A program made the translations under genes and the position numbers. Source: Jaltomata sinuosa (taxonomy: Eukaryota; Streptophyta; Magnoliopsida; Solanales; Solanaceae). Taken from it: a stretch of DNA of 64,000 bases. Below, one piece after another: positions 49,071 through 60,349 of the stretch (its first letter is position 1; every line of letters starts with the position of its first letter). The notes under the pieces were generated by a model, which was not told the origin of the DNA, made no database searches, and saw only the letters and a program-made list of their open reading frames with translations. The stretch spans positions 1 through 64,000 of the forward strand of contig QJPP01003485.1 in assembly GCA_003996215.1 (NCBI GenBank), written 5' to 3'.

Positions 49071-50120
49071 TGTTTGGCCCCGTGGACAGCCACGCGACGC
49101 GACTCCTCACTAAAACGTCCAAAATCGGGTTTTAACTTTGTTTAAGTTGGGGGCAAAGTTGTAAATGCATATGTTTCTTATGGGACAGACTATGGACGAC
49201 CTAAAACACTATAAAAGGATTACTTAGCCACACTAACACACATCTTTGGAGAAACACACGAATTGGAGAGCATACAAGAAATGAAGGAGCCCAAACTAGG
49301 GTTCTTTGTTCTTTAACTTTTCTTTCTTGTAATTTTACTTTATGAAATCATATATGAAGATTTGTTGAATGCCTATGAGTGGCTAAACATCATATTTCTA
49401 GGGTTGAGGCTAAAACTTGATTGATTAATTATGGTTTTATAGTAGGTTTATTTGTTTATCAAGTCATGTGATTGTTCTAGCGTTCTTGTTTTACTATTCT
49501 AAAGCGTCATGAACTTTAGGATAAATCTAAGTCTCAAAACGAATTAACCATAGGGGTTGAGGGACAAAATGAAGAACGTAGGGAGTATGGATCATATCTT
49601 TAACTATTAGATATTAATTGTGAAGGCTGATTTGCAGTTAGGATAGCGATATACCTAAACTCCCCACTTGGTTGATGAAACGGGAAGATAGTTTAATGCA
49701 TCTGAATTAAAGACTCACATCCCCACTCAACGATTTAGTTGTAAGATTAATTTGGGTAGATGAATTAGAGGATGACCATTCTCGGGCTTTAATATCAACC
49801 CCGTAGATCAACAATCACGATAAACACTAACGCCAACTAAAAACCATAGTAATGCATGAATGTGAAGTAAATGCCTCAACCCTGGATCTCTCCATTTATT
49901 GTTTGCAATCCAAATTTCATATAGTTTTTTCGTGTTTAGTTTACAAAATCAACTCAAATTCTTCTTAGTTACCAATCGCACTTGTTTAACTTTAATAGTA
50001 ATAATTAAGTAGGATCATTTGCTAAATACCAAGTCCCTATAGGATCGATATTCGGCTCACAAGATCCACTTTATTACTTGCATGACCACGTACACTTGTG
50101 TGTACGCTAGGGAGCGAACA
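49071..50120 (+). repeat. D 3' LTR, second part
   Basis: It resumes after C with the GGACAGCCACGCGACGCGA segment, matching 27495 onwards of the 5' LTR, and ends near CTAGGGAGCGAACA. Confidence 0.85.
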
Positions 50121-50436
50121 CCTACAAAATGCTAGATAACAGCCTAGGCAACAACCATCTAGGACCACTCAACAAGGAAGACTCAACAAAAGTCTAGAGC
50201 CACAACAAAACTGGAAATAAAATCAACCAGAAAAGGCAAACAAGAACTACCCATGAGCTATAACTCTAGGTAAACACCAACAAAGAATAACACACCCTTA
50301 TCCATTACTAAGGAATAATCTACCAACAAAACAATGCATAAAATCTACATTCAGGTAGTCAAAAAACTAAACAAGTAGCAGGTAGGCATATAAGCAAATA
50401 AATGATAGAAGGGATATAATTGCAATGCGAGGAGTA
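50121..50436 (-). other. F internal region between gag and the D insertion
   Basis: Short A-rich stretch with no domain recognised. It continues to 26965 on the other side of D. Confidence 0.5.
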
Positions 50437-51459
50437 CTATAACAAGCCGAAGGCAACAAAAGTCTTACCTGGAGCAACAATATCAGGAACCTTTACCTCG
50501 GGCCCACCAAGAGGGGCTTCAAACTGACGGGATCTAACTCTAAATTGAGTAGCTGAAGCTGATGGCTCAACCATCTCACGCCGGGGACAAGCTCTATAAA
50601 GGTGACCAACCTCTCCACAATCATAACAACCAGACTGATCGGGATACACAATCATGGGGAAATTCCTAGCAAAGTGCCCACGCTTATCACACAAAAAGGA
50701 AACCCCACTAAATAAAGTTGGATGGGAAGATCTTGCTAAACCTGACTGGCCACCATGGCCTACACAACCTGAAAATGAACCTCAAAGAATCTTACGCATA
50801 ACATATCCACTCTGCTCGACATGACCTGTACCACAACCTTCTAAAACCGATGGACCAACTGATACTGGCCTGGTAGATAAGAAGCAATAGAACCTATCTC
50901 TGGTGGAGAATCCCTTACCTCGAGTTTGAGAACCTCATAAACTATCCCGGTGACAACGTTTCTTAGAACTACCTCCATAAGCCTCGCGGCATAAACCCTC
51001 GATAGCCCAAGCATCATCCACTACCTGAAGGAAGGTCATCCCAATTGTAACCAAATGCTCCGTCGCCAAATGGAGTGATGAAATCAAACCCCTATCAAAG
51101 CTCTGAACCCTATTAAACTCTAAAGGCACAGTCCTGGCAGTATGTCTAACCATCTCATGAAATCTCACCTCATACTCCAACACCGACATACTACCCTACT
51201 GAAGAACTGGAAGCTCAACCCTAACTAAAGCAGTACTCATAGAACCGGGTACTGGAACACCCACCTAAGGACTCAGAGTCCTAGCCATGGTGTCCTGAAG
51301 AACTTGGGTAGCTATGAATCCAATAAGAAGCTGGGTTGGTCCTACACCCCCTATCAGATGCAATCTGTTCTCACTCTGAAGCCCTGGCACTGATGGAAGC
51401 ACTAAAGCAATATCCACAAAAGCCTCGACACCAACCATTGTTGAACTCGTCTTAGGCAT
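50437..51459 (-). pseudogene. F gag remnant
   Basis: One frame on the minus strand reads through in-frame stops (TAG 51265-51267, a TAG at about 51198, TGA 50935-50937, and more before 50694). Visible parts: a variable N-terminus; GSMSVLEYEVRFHEMVRH, the end of the gag core; and near the C-terminus a damaged first knuckle (CDKRGHFARNF) and an intact CCHC knuckle CYDCGEVGHLYRACP. The part of the capsid core that normally precedes GSMSV appears to be missing. No protease follows. Confidence 0.75.
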
Positions 51460-51651
51460 CTGAAAAGGAATGAAACAACCAAAGTTTAGAAGTCAATGGA
51501 GCAATTAACGAACGATAAAGAGCCAAGAATATGGAACTCTACCTAACAATTCCCTGTAGTCTCCTGCAGATAGGATATGGATGTCATTGTACTGACCCGC
51601 GAGACACTACATAGACACTTACTTCTGTACCACAATAGCGGTGAACCTAGA

Positions 51652-51663
51652 GCTCTGATACCA
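51652..51663 (-). promoter_or_regulatory. F primer-binding site, initiator tRNA-Met type
   Basis: Minus strand TGGTATCAGAGC, three bases from the LTR. Confidence 0.85.
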
Positions 51664-53170
51664 AGCTGTCACGACCCAATTTCTCAGATCATGATGGCAC
51701 CTACAACCCCCAGTAGGCGAACCAATTCTCATAGCACAGAACGGTTAGTAATGGGCTACTACCTAACTAATATGCACAATAAGCAGAAGAAAAATATAAA
51801 GATAGACAAAGTGAAAGCAAATAACACGAATATATACAAAATGAAAACTGCACCAACCCCAAGACTTGGTATCGACAGTACAGAAGCTTCTAATAGAATA
51901 CAAGTGCTAGAAGTGAAAAAATGATAAGTACAATTGTCTCCGAATATACAAAGAATAACAACACAAAAGATGAGATATCAACAAGCCCCGATTGTCAGGC
52001 GCTCACCCTAGTCTCGTATCTCTCAAAAGCTGTACGAGTCTCTAATGCAATCAACGGTGAAAGCTTAACTAATATCTGCACCAAGAAGTGCAGAAATGTA
52101 GTATGATCACCAATTGCTAAGCAATGCGTACCCAGTAGGCATCATCGGCCGACTAAGCACATATAAGATATAAAAATAGTAATATAGAAGATAATAAGAA
52201 AATAGTCACAAAAATTAAGGAGGAAACACAAGGATTTAGCACAAAGAGTAGTCAAACAAGAGTTACAAGCACAACATGCTAGCACAGAAAGGATACATAG
52301 ACATGAACACAGGTGAAAGAAGGATGAACGCACCTGCAGTCCTTGAATAATAATATAAGTAAAGAGAAAGAGAATTAAGAAAAATGGCGGTATATCGGTA
52401 ACCTCAAGTGAAAAGGAAAGAAGGAAGGCAATCCAACATAATCAAACTAGAAGGCATACACTAACAGAAACATGATTTAAACACCAACTATCAAGATAAG
52501 CATAAACTGGGATCAATCTCACAAATACAAACCTAGAATGGAATAACTAAGCCACCATAACCGATAGATACTACTCAAAATCATAACAAGGAATAGAACC
52601 AGAAACCAACAATCTGCGCAGAAGACCGCACAACAGTGCCTCAATAGTATAGGACTCACTAGCACCTCAATACTCAAGCCCAAAACTCAGAGCCTCAACA
52701 GTCTAAAACTTATCAATCCACCAAGGACCATGACAAGATCTATAAAATGAGAAGATTAATAATCTACCTACAGTCTCAACGACTGCCCATACAACCAAGG
52801 AACACAATCAAGTGAAAACAAACCCTCCGGCTGCCCATATAACTGGAGCGTACACTGAACACACATCAAACAAGGGTGGAATCCGAGTGAAATATGCATG
52901 ATGATGATGAATCTGATGTAATAATGCCCCTTATATTACCCCCTCTGTTACCTATAAGGCCCAATAGAGGCAGGATACATGGAAGGCCCTTTCCCGTGTA
53001 CCTCTCCTACACCGTACACCTCTCTCCTGGCATGCTGCACCGGCCTGTAACCTATGGCCCATAAATGATAGGGGTCCATGGAGGTCTACTCTTAGACCAC
53101 AAACTAAAAACTGCGAACCTCAAGTGTAACTTAATAATTGTAACCTCGTAGTACATGCCCGACTTTGACC

Positions 53171-53366
53171 CAGGTCTAAATCAGTGGTAGTAATATCAAA
53201 AACCCATCACAGGGTGCTCGATGTGTATTCGAGTCTAAATCAGTAGTAGTAATCTCAAAAACCCATCACAGGGTGCCTGAAGTATATTCGGGTCTAAATC
53301 AGTAATCAAGTCTCAATAACCCTTATCAAGGGTGTCCGAAAAGTAGCTGGGTTTAAATTGATAGTA
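53171..53366 (-). repeat. 59-bp tandem repeats in F right LTR
   Basis: Counterpart of 22216-22410; phrase starts at 53171, 53230, 53289 and 53348. Confidence 0.8.
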
Positions 53367-54639
53367 AAACAACTCTAGCGCCCGACCTCGCCAAGTCTAG
53401 AATAAATATAAAAAATGGGGATCAAGTCATCATAATATCCTCTTTTCTCCAAGAGGTTTCATAAAATCCAATTTTAAAACCCTTTCGAAGTTATAATACT
53501 GAAAACAGGCCCTCAGGGCCATGCAAAGTTTAGAAAATCAATTATAGTAGGCCCGCAACCAAATCAGTAGTAAAACATCCAGGGAAAACCTTTTTCATGT
53601 ATGATATGCTCGCAAATAATAGGGTAGCCCAAAATGGCTCACAAATAATTACTACCAGCTCTGCACAGGCTCAACAACTCTACAGTAAATATAACCATCC
53701 TAGAAGGATATCTATATGTACGAGACTTGCGGATATTCCCAAATAACCCACTATCTATGTTCCATAGTTGATACAAGGCCACACAGGAGCACAATGGTAA
53801 TATATAATACTACACGACTACTACAATCAACATATGAAATAAATGGACAGAAAGACGGACAAGGTCTGGGGTACCAACCTAAAATAACCCACACAAGGCT
53901 ACTAATTAATGCAGTTATAGCTTATATATGCAGATTCTAGGTAGGGAAATCCATAACCTACCTGTCATCTGACGACTAGCTGCGGGGATGGCATCGTCCA
54001 AGATCAAACTGCTCCAGGAATCTCAAAATTGAAAAACCACTATCAACACAATAATCTACACATCAAAACAAGACTAACTATACCTATATTGCCATAATAA
54101 TAGCCGGGTCGAAATTTGGGTCCCAAACAGGCCTGTGGGCCAGCGACTCAAAACTGGAAATGAAAAACACACATGTGTTCCTTACCATTCCGGAAGCACA
54201 TGCTCAAAATTTGAGTGGAAACGGATAGCAATTTGGGCATCAAAACAACCCACCAAGTAAGGATTTAAGGATGGAAAATTCAAGAAATAAATCCGGAATT
54301 TAATCAAAAGATACTTACCATAATGAGAAGACAAGCTAATAATGTAAGAACTCTAAACCCACGATCATGCAATGCTTAAGAGAGAAGTTTCTACAAGAAA
54401 GTTCCAAGCTTTGAAAAATTGCAACAATGAAGGTTTATAACAATGAAGGAGGAAAGTAACTTTGAGAAAGAAGAGTTACCAACTAACAAGGGAGCAAGAC
54501 TTTTCCCACAATATTATGAATTCCCTAAGCTTAGGACAAAATAGAACACTTTGGTAGAGAGGATTTTCAGTTTGAAGTTGGGAGGAAACAAGAATTAGAG
54601 CTGAAAACTTGAAGGAGGAAAGATTTATAGGGGTTGGAC

Positions 54640-54800
54640 GCAGGTCAATGCCATTGGCGCTAAAGGGGTGCAATCGGGCTGAAGGAAGGACCACATACCA
54701 GTGCATTCGTGTTGTTTTAGCGCGATCACACTGAAGGGAAAATCACAGGTCAGTGCAGTTGGTGCTAAAGGAAATCACAGGTTAGTGTCGTTGGCGCTGA
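54640..54800 (-). promoter_or_regulatory. Eroded CAGCGC/GCGCTG word array in F right LTR
   Basis: Four to five words remain, many changed to GTGC or GCAC. It lies upstream of ATTTATAG at 54623-54630 (TATA on the minus strand). Confidence 0.55.
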
Positions 54801-55470
54801 ACAATTTTTGATGCAAAAAACTAGCAACAACCAAAACTTCTATGGGGTATTTCGGGCATAATCGGAGCCTCAAAAACCAAATATGCTATTAGAGTGGAAA
54901 CAATGTTCTGGACCCAACAAATTGATGAAACTCCCATACGAGGTCATTTTGGAGGATTGTTGACCCAAGTCAACACTAGCTAAAGCTAACCAAACATCGA
55001 AAATGAGTCTGCCTTACTCGGGACCTAAACCAATGGTCCCTCTAGCCTAAACTCGACGTTTCAGAGTTAACAGAGCTAACGAAATTTTCATCCGAGGCCA
55101 TATTCTCCCAATGTTGACCAAAGTAAACAAAACAAGCCCAACTAGCCTGAGAACACAGAACGAGAGAGAATTCCAAGCTGAAAAACTACCAGATCCTGAC
55201 CAAAGATCCCACTAGACCAAAGTCCACACTTTGGAGCTAACAGAACTGTCAGAATTCAATTCCGAGCCCGTTTACCAAAAATATTGACTAAATTCAATTA
55301 TTTCAAAATACTAAATGTCTAAAACAAGGAATGGCTAAAAAGACCAAACAAATGGACCGGGTACCAAACTACCGGTCCCAGTAAGACATAAATGACTTGG
55401 GGCCACTACAGGCAAGCTCTAACAATACAAGAAAGGTGAACACACATAAATGACCGGGAGGGTCATTACA

Positions 55471-56270
55471 AATGGTGAGGTCACCATCAGCTTCCATGAT
55501 CTTTCCCTGCTTAGCGATAACATCTATCACACCATTTACTGAATGATGTTTGTGTCAAATGTCCTCTACAACCACACAAAACATTCATTTGTTTTGTGAT
55601 AACTCATTATTTGGATATAATTAGAATCGAATTTCTATTTGATATTTTTAATTATTAAAATGAAATCTTTGAGTTATTCAAATTTATACTGATTATTTCC
55701 ATCCTTTTACTAACATATCTTTAGTTCTTACAGTAATTGTTGAAAAAGAAGAATATCTTGAACCTCATGGACAATCCTAAAAATAAAAAGTGGTTGTATT
55801 ATGACAGAGTTAGTAAAGAATACTTGGATGGAGTAAAAGATTTTATAAATCATGGCTTTTCTGAAAAACAAGATGGAAAATAAATTAAATGTCCTTGTAC
55901 AGAATGTGTTCTTTTCTATCAAGTAGATCAGGATACAACATATGATCATCTTGTGGCTGATGGTATTTTGTTGTCATATGATACTTGGTTTTGTCACGGG
56001 GGGTCTCTAAATGCATCAAACAATACTCATGTAACTAATCGTAGCAATTTAACTATAAGGGGTGATGATATGAGAGAAATGATACATTATTCCTTTGGAG
56101 GTGGTACATAGTTCCTGGATAATGATGTCAGTGAAAGGGGCAATATGGAGCCAAACCAACAAAAAAATACTACTCATTCATCTGGAAATCAATCTCATCG
56201 AGAGGTAGATATGTGTGAACAACTCATGAAGAAGGCAAATGAAGAACTATATCCTAGATGTAAGAAGTAT
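55471..56270 (+). repeat. CACTA tandem duplication, unit 1
   Basis: It matches unit 2 at an offset of 945 bp with about 6% difference in the first 290 bp. It carries the first exon (ATG 55767) with a TAA at 55881-55883, which unit 2 shares at 56826-56828. Its left edge is the F insertion. Confidence 0.88.
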
Positions 56271-56415
56271 TTTATTGGTACATAAAAGATACAAAGTACA
56301 TAGGTACAAACCAGGAAATACATAAAATTGCGCTAGCTGATAGAGCAAAAGGCACTAGCTTTATTTATATACTAAGTGTTGAAGTTAAAAAAGAGGGCGA
56401 GCATACATATGTCAT
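56271..56415 (+). other. Linker between the two CACTA duplication units
   Basis: 145 bp without an obvious match in unit 2; it may be part of the original sequence upstream of the duplicated block. Confidence 0.5.
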
Positions 56416-57215
56416 AATAGTGAGGTCACCATTAGCTTCCATAACCTTTCCTTGCTTAGTGATAACATCTATCACACCATTTACTGAATGAAGTTTGTGT
56501 CAAATGTCCTCTGTAGCCACACAAAACATTCATTTGTTTTGAGATAACTCATTATTTGGATATAATTAGAATCGAATTTCTATTTGATATTTTTAATTGT
56601 TAAAATGACATCTTTGAGTTATTCAAATTTATACTGATTATTTCCATACTTTTACTAATAGATCTTTAGTTTTTACAGTAATTGCTGAGGAAGAAGAATA
56701 TCTTGAACATCATGGACAATCTTAGAAACAAAAAAAGGATGTATTGTGACAGAGTTAGAAAATAATACTTGGATGGAGTAAAAGATTTTATAAATCATGC
56801 CATTTCTGAAAAACAAGATGGAAAATAAATTAAATGTCCTTGTACAGAATGTGTTCTTTTCTATCAAGTAGATCGGGATACATTATATAATTATCTTGTG
56901 GCTGATGGCATTTTTTTATCATATGATACTTGGTTTTTTCACGGGGAGTCTCTAAATGCATCAAACAATACTCAAGTAACTAATCGTAGCAATTTAACTA
57001 TAAGGGGTGATGATATGAGAGAAAAGATACATGATACCTTTGGAGGTGGTACACAGTTCCTAGATAATGATGTCAGTGAAAGGGGCGATATGGAGCAAAA
57101 CCTATAAGAAAATACTACTCATTCATCTGGAAATCAATCTCATCTAGAGGTAGAAAAGTGTGAACGACTCATGAAGGAGGCAAATGAAGAACTATATCTT
57201 GGATGTAAAAAGTTT
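56416..57215 (+). repeat. CACTA tandem duplication, unit 2
   Basis: Second copy, joined directly to the TNP2 core. It has an additional in-frame stop early in the exon that unit 1 lacks. Confidence 0.88.
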
Positions 57216-59003
57216 AGCAAACTATCCTGTTTGCTCTATATCTATCGTACAAAATGCATGTTCAAATGGTCAAATGTTTCTTTTGATGTTTTGCTTAGAT
57301 TATTAAAGGATGTGCTGCCGGAAGGGGAAAAATTGCCTCCTTCTTTCTATGAGACCAAAAAGATAGTTGAAGGTTTGGGCTTAAAGTATGAAAAGATCCA
57401 TGCTTATTTCAACGAGTGTATGATTTTCAGAAAAGAGTTTGCGAGTAAGTATGTAAATGAATGCAAAATTTGTGGGGATTCTTGATGGAAAAATAATGCT
57501 AATAAAATTCCACCCAAGGTACTAACTTTAAAACCAAGGTTGCAAAGATTGTTTATGTCTTTAAAAACTTCAAAAGAAATGCGATGGCACCATGAAGAGC
57601 GCAAAAAAGATGGAGTTCTATGACATCCTGCAAATTCTGAAGCAGAAAAGTTTTGATGATAAATATGTTAAATTTGCTGCAAATCCTTGCAATGTCCACA
57701 TGGGATTAGCTTCTAATGGGTTTAATCCATTTGGCACAATACGACTATTCACAATACATGGCCAGTGATTTTAATGCCATATAATCTTCCACCATTGATG
57801 TGTATGAAGGAAGAGTTCTTCATTCTATCCTTACTTATTCCTAGACCACAAAGTGCCTAACAATAATATCGATGTCTTTTTGGAACCATTAATTGAAGAT
57901 TTAAATGAATTGTGGAATGTCGGGGTAGAAACATAAGATGCCTCTACAAAGGAGACATTTCAAATACGAGTAGCTCTAATGTGGAATATAAATAATTTTC
58001 CAGCATATGGTAATCTCTCTGGATAGAGAACTTATGGTCGGTTTGCATGCCCTTTTTTCAATATAAAAACTCAATTGAAAAGGCTCAAACATGGCAAAAA
58101 AATTTGTTTCATGGGGCATTGATGTTTCTTGAAGTCGGGCCACAAGTATCAGAATGATGCAAAATCATCTGATGGGACTAAAGAAAAAAGACATGCACCT
58201 CGCATAGTATCTGGGTCACAAGTGCTGGATCAAGTTAAAGATATAAAGTTTACTTTAGGCCAGTCGAGTGAAGGAGTAAGTGGGGTAATGAACAATACAT
58301 GGAAAACGAGGAGAATATTTTTTGATCTTCCTTATTGGGAGTATAACTTGGTGTTCCATAATCTTGTTGTAATGCACATAGAAAAAATATGTGTGATAAC
58401 ATAATGTATACACTATTGGGTCTAGGTAAAAAGTCAAAAGACAAGAACTTGATAACGAACCTGGACTAACCCAGATAGAGTCGTGGAAGAAGCCTAATTG
58501 GACTTAAAGGAGATGAAAATAAGACCAAGTTTATGGCCTCAATATCGAGATACTGGAGGGAATATCTTCCTCCTATGTATTTCATGATGTCTTCAAATGA
58601 AAAGGATATTTTTTATGAGGTACTACAAAATGCCAAGTTTCTGCATGGCTATGTGTCTAATATCTCACGTTGTATTCACAAATGAAAGATATCTGGGCTA
58701 AAAACTCATGATTGCCATGTTATAATGCAAGAACTTCTTGATCTTACCATGTGGAGATCATTAGATAAATGAATCAAATCCATTTTAATTGAACTATGCA
58801 TATTTTTTCGTGTTTTGTGTAGCAAAGTGCTAAAACTAAAAGAGTTAAAATTACTTGAAGAAAAAATTTCAAAACATTTTCTACTATGGAGAAAGTTTTC
58901 CCCCAGGATTTTTTACCATTATGGTACACTTGGTCACTCACTTGGCAACTGAGGCTAAACTTGTAGGTCCTATACATTATCACTGGATGTACCCAATTGA
59001 GAG

Positions 59004-59093
59004 GTATAAAGAATATCACTAAATCGTTATTATACATATCTTTAGTCGTTAAATAATATAATGCTAAACTAATAACACTACTTTATTCCATAG
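59004..59093 (+). other. 90-bp intron in CACTA transposase pseudogene
   Basis: GAG|gtataaag ... ttccatag|GTATTTG. Removing it restores the frame from YPIER into YLSTLKLYIRN of the DUF4218-like region. Confidence 0.7.
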
Positions 59094-59437
59094 GTATTTG
59101 AGTACTTTAAAATTATATATTCGTAATCGTGCACGCCCAGAAGGTTTAATAGCACAAGCATACATAGGAAATGAGTGTTTGACATTTTGCTCGTGATATT
59201 TGGAGGGTGGAGATTCAAGGTCCTATTATTCAAAAAAATGTGATGATGAGATTGAGAATGAGAGTAGTAAAGAATGCCTTTTTCCTACTATTGGGGTGTC
59301 ATATGGTGGAGTAGATGTATTTGAAATGGATGAGAAAACATTGTTGCAAGCACATCAACATATGCTTTTCATTTGTGAGTCACCGGTGGTTGAGAATTAT
59401 AAAAAGTAAGTGTTATATCTATTGTCGATTATTTGTA

Positions 59438-60349
59438 TATCTAATGACCCGTCTGGTCATTCCTGCATTTATGATTTCTTTGTACTGTTAAAGCTTGCCT
59501 ATAGCAGTCCCAAGTAATTTATGACTTGCTGGGAATAGTGGTTTGGTGTCCTGGCCGTTCGTTTGGTTGTTTTGGCTGTTTCCCTATTTTAGAGATTAAA
59601 CTTAGAATATCTTTGATTTCGATCAAAATTCTTGGTAAATGCACTCGAAATAGAATTCCAATAGCTCCATTAGCTCCAAAGTGTGGATTTTAGTCTAGAT
59701 GGACCCTTGGATAGGGTTTGGAAGCTTTTGGTTTGGTTTTGTATTAGTTTTTGTGTTTTCTGGCAAGTTGAACTTTGAAGTTTGACTTTGGTCAGAATTT
59801 GGAGAAGATGGCCTCAAATGGAAATTCCATCAGCGCTGTTAGCTCTGAAATGTTGACTTTGGTCTAGAGAGACCTTTGGTTTGGGTTCTGAGGCTTCTAA
59901 ACTCATTTTGGGGAATTAAGTTTCATTTTGGCTAAAGGTTGGTTTTGGGCGTTGGACCCACTCTTCATTAAACTGACCTTCGTTGTGTTTTCTGTCAGTT
60001 CCATTGAGTCAGAAATGTTGTTTCTGGTTTGCTAGCATAGTTTATTTGCACGCGCAAGGTCCTGGATGAGTCCTATGGGCCTATCCGGAGAGTTTCCCCC
60101 CCATAAGTTTCTGATGGTTGTTGTTGCAAGTGCAGGCCTATATAATTAATTGCGACCACGAAGGAAGACGTCGCGATGGCGATGGTCTACCTCATTGGTC
60201 ATCGCAAACATGAGGGTCTCTTTATGCGATGGCGATGAAGGGCCAGTGGACCCAGCTCACTTTGCTCTACGCGATTGTGAGATCCCTCCTCGCGACCGTG
60301 ATGAAGTCCTTCCCTCCTTGTTCTATGCAATCACATGGCTAGTTATTGC
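59438..60349 (+). repeat. I: truncated F/G-type LTR, U3 side only
   Basis: It begins near TAATGACCCGTCTGGTCATT, equivalent to the start of G (13307), and follows G for about 900 bp until H begins at 60350. It has lost everything downstream of its word array. Confidence 0.75.
60150..60320 (+). promoter_or_regulatory. CGCGATGGCGATGG-type word cluster in I
   Basis: GTCGCGATGGCGATGG, GCGATGGCGATGAAG, CGCGATTGTGAGAT and CGCGACCGTGATGA recur. It occupies the place where F has CAGCGC/GCGCTG words, but the word itself differs. A short open frame across it is an artefact. Confidence 0.5.

Larger units (their letters stand above)
26966..50120 (+). mobile_element. D: Athila-like Ty3/Gypsy element lacking RT and integrase, containing B and C
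   Basis: LTRs of 1574 bp (26966-28539) and 1571 bp (40712-41237 plus 49071-50120, counting a short flank overlap) enclose a tRNA-Asp-type PBS, an in-frame but stop-ridden gag, a protease with an altered active site, the conserved post-integrase block and a PPT. RT, RNase H and integrase are absent: 280 bp after the protease the sequence is already the post-integrase block. Without B and C the internal region is about 4.4 kb. LTRs differ about 9-10% by eye. Flanking 5-mers actag and cctac match at only 3 of 5 positions, so the target duplication is not clear. Confidence 0.83.
21264..55470 (-). mobile_element. F: chromovirus-like Ty3/Gypsy element without recognisable pol, split by D
   Basis: Left LTR 21264-24506 (3' LTR of the minus-strand element, trimmed), internal 24507-26965 plus 50121-51666, right LTR 51667-55470 (5' LTR). 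The internal region, about 4.0 kb once D is removed, contains an initiator-Met-type PBS, a degraded gag with a CCHC knuckle, and no protease, RT or integrase that I can recognise. The LTRs differ by about 9% by eye. D is inserted between the gag part and the 3' part. The tRNA-Met PBS and gag style suggest a Tekay/Del-like chromovirus lineage (moderate confidence). Confidence 0.75.
51667..55470 (-). repeat. F right (5') LTR, complete
   Basis: 3804 bp, TGTCACGACCC to GGGTCATTACA on the + strand. It contains the 59-bp repeats, a TATA box near 54623-54630 and an eroded palindromic word array at 54640-54800. Confidence 0.88.
55471..59437 (+). pseudogene. CACTA (En/Spm) TNP2-type transposase pseudogene
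   Basis: Domains in order: transposase-associated N-terminal domain (EYLDGVKDFINHGFSEKQDG, CPCTEC, DTWFCHG), present twice; then the TNP2 core from about 57215: SNVSFDVLLRLLKDVLPEGE, GLKYEKIHAYFNECMIFRKE, CKICGDS, KPRLQRLFMSLKTSKEMRWH, NIDVFLEPLIEDLNELWNVG, FPAYGNLSG, KRLKHGKKICFMGH; then a DUF4218-like end (THLATEAKLVGPIHYHWMYP, RARPEGLIAQAYIGNECLTF). It has many stops and frameshifts and no complete ORF. One small intron (59004-59093) is still readable. F was inserted at its left edge. I see no CACTA terminal repeats in the window. Confidence 0.87.

Noticed and set aside
26961..50125. Target-site duplication for D
   Set aside because: actag and cctac match at only 3 of 5 bases; the LTR pairing, not the duplication, defines the element.
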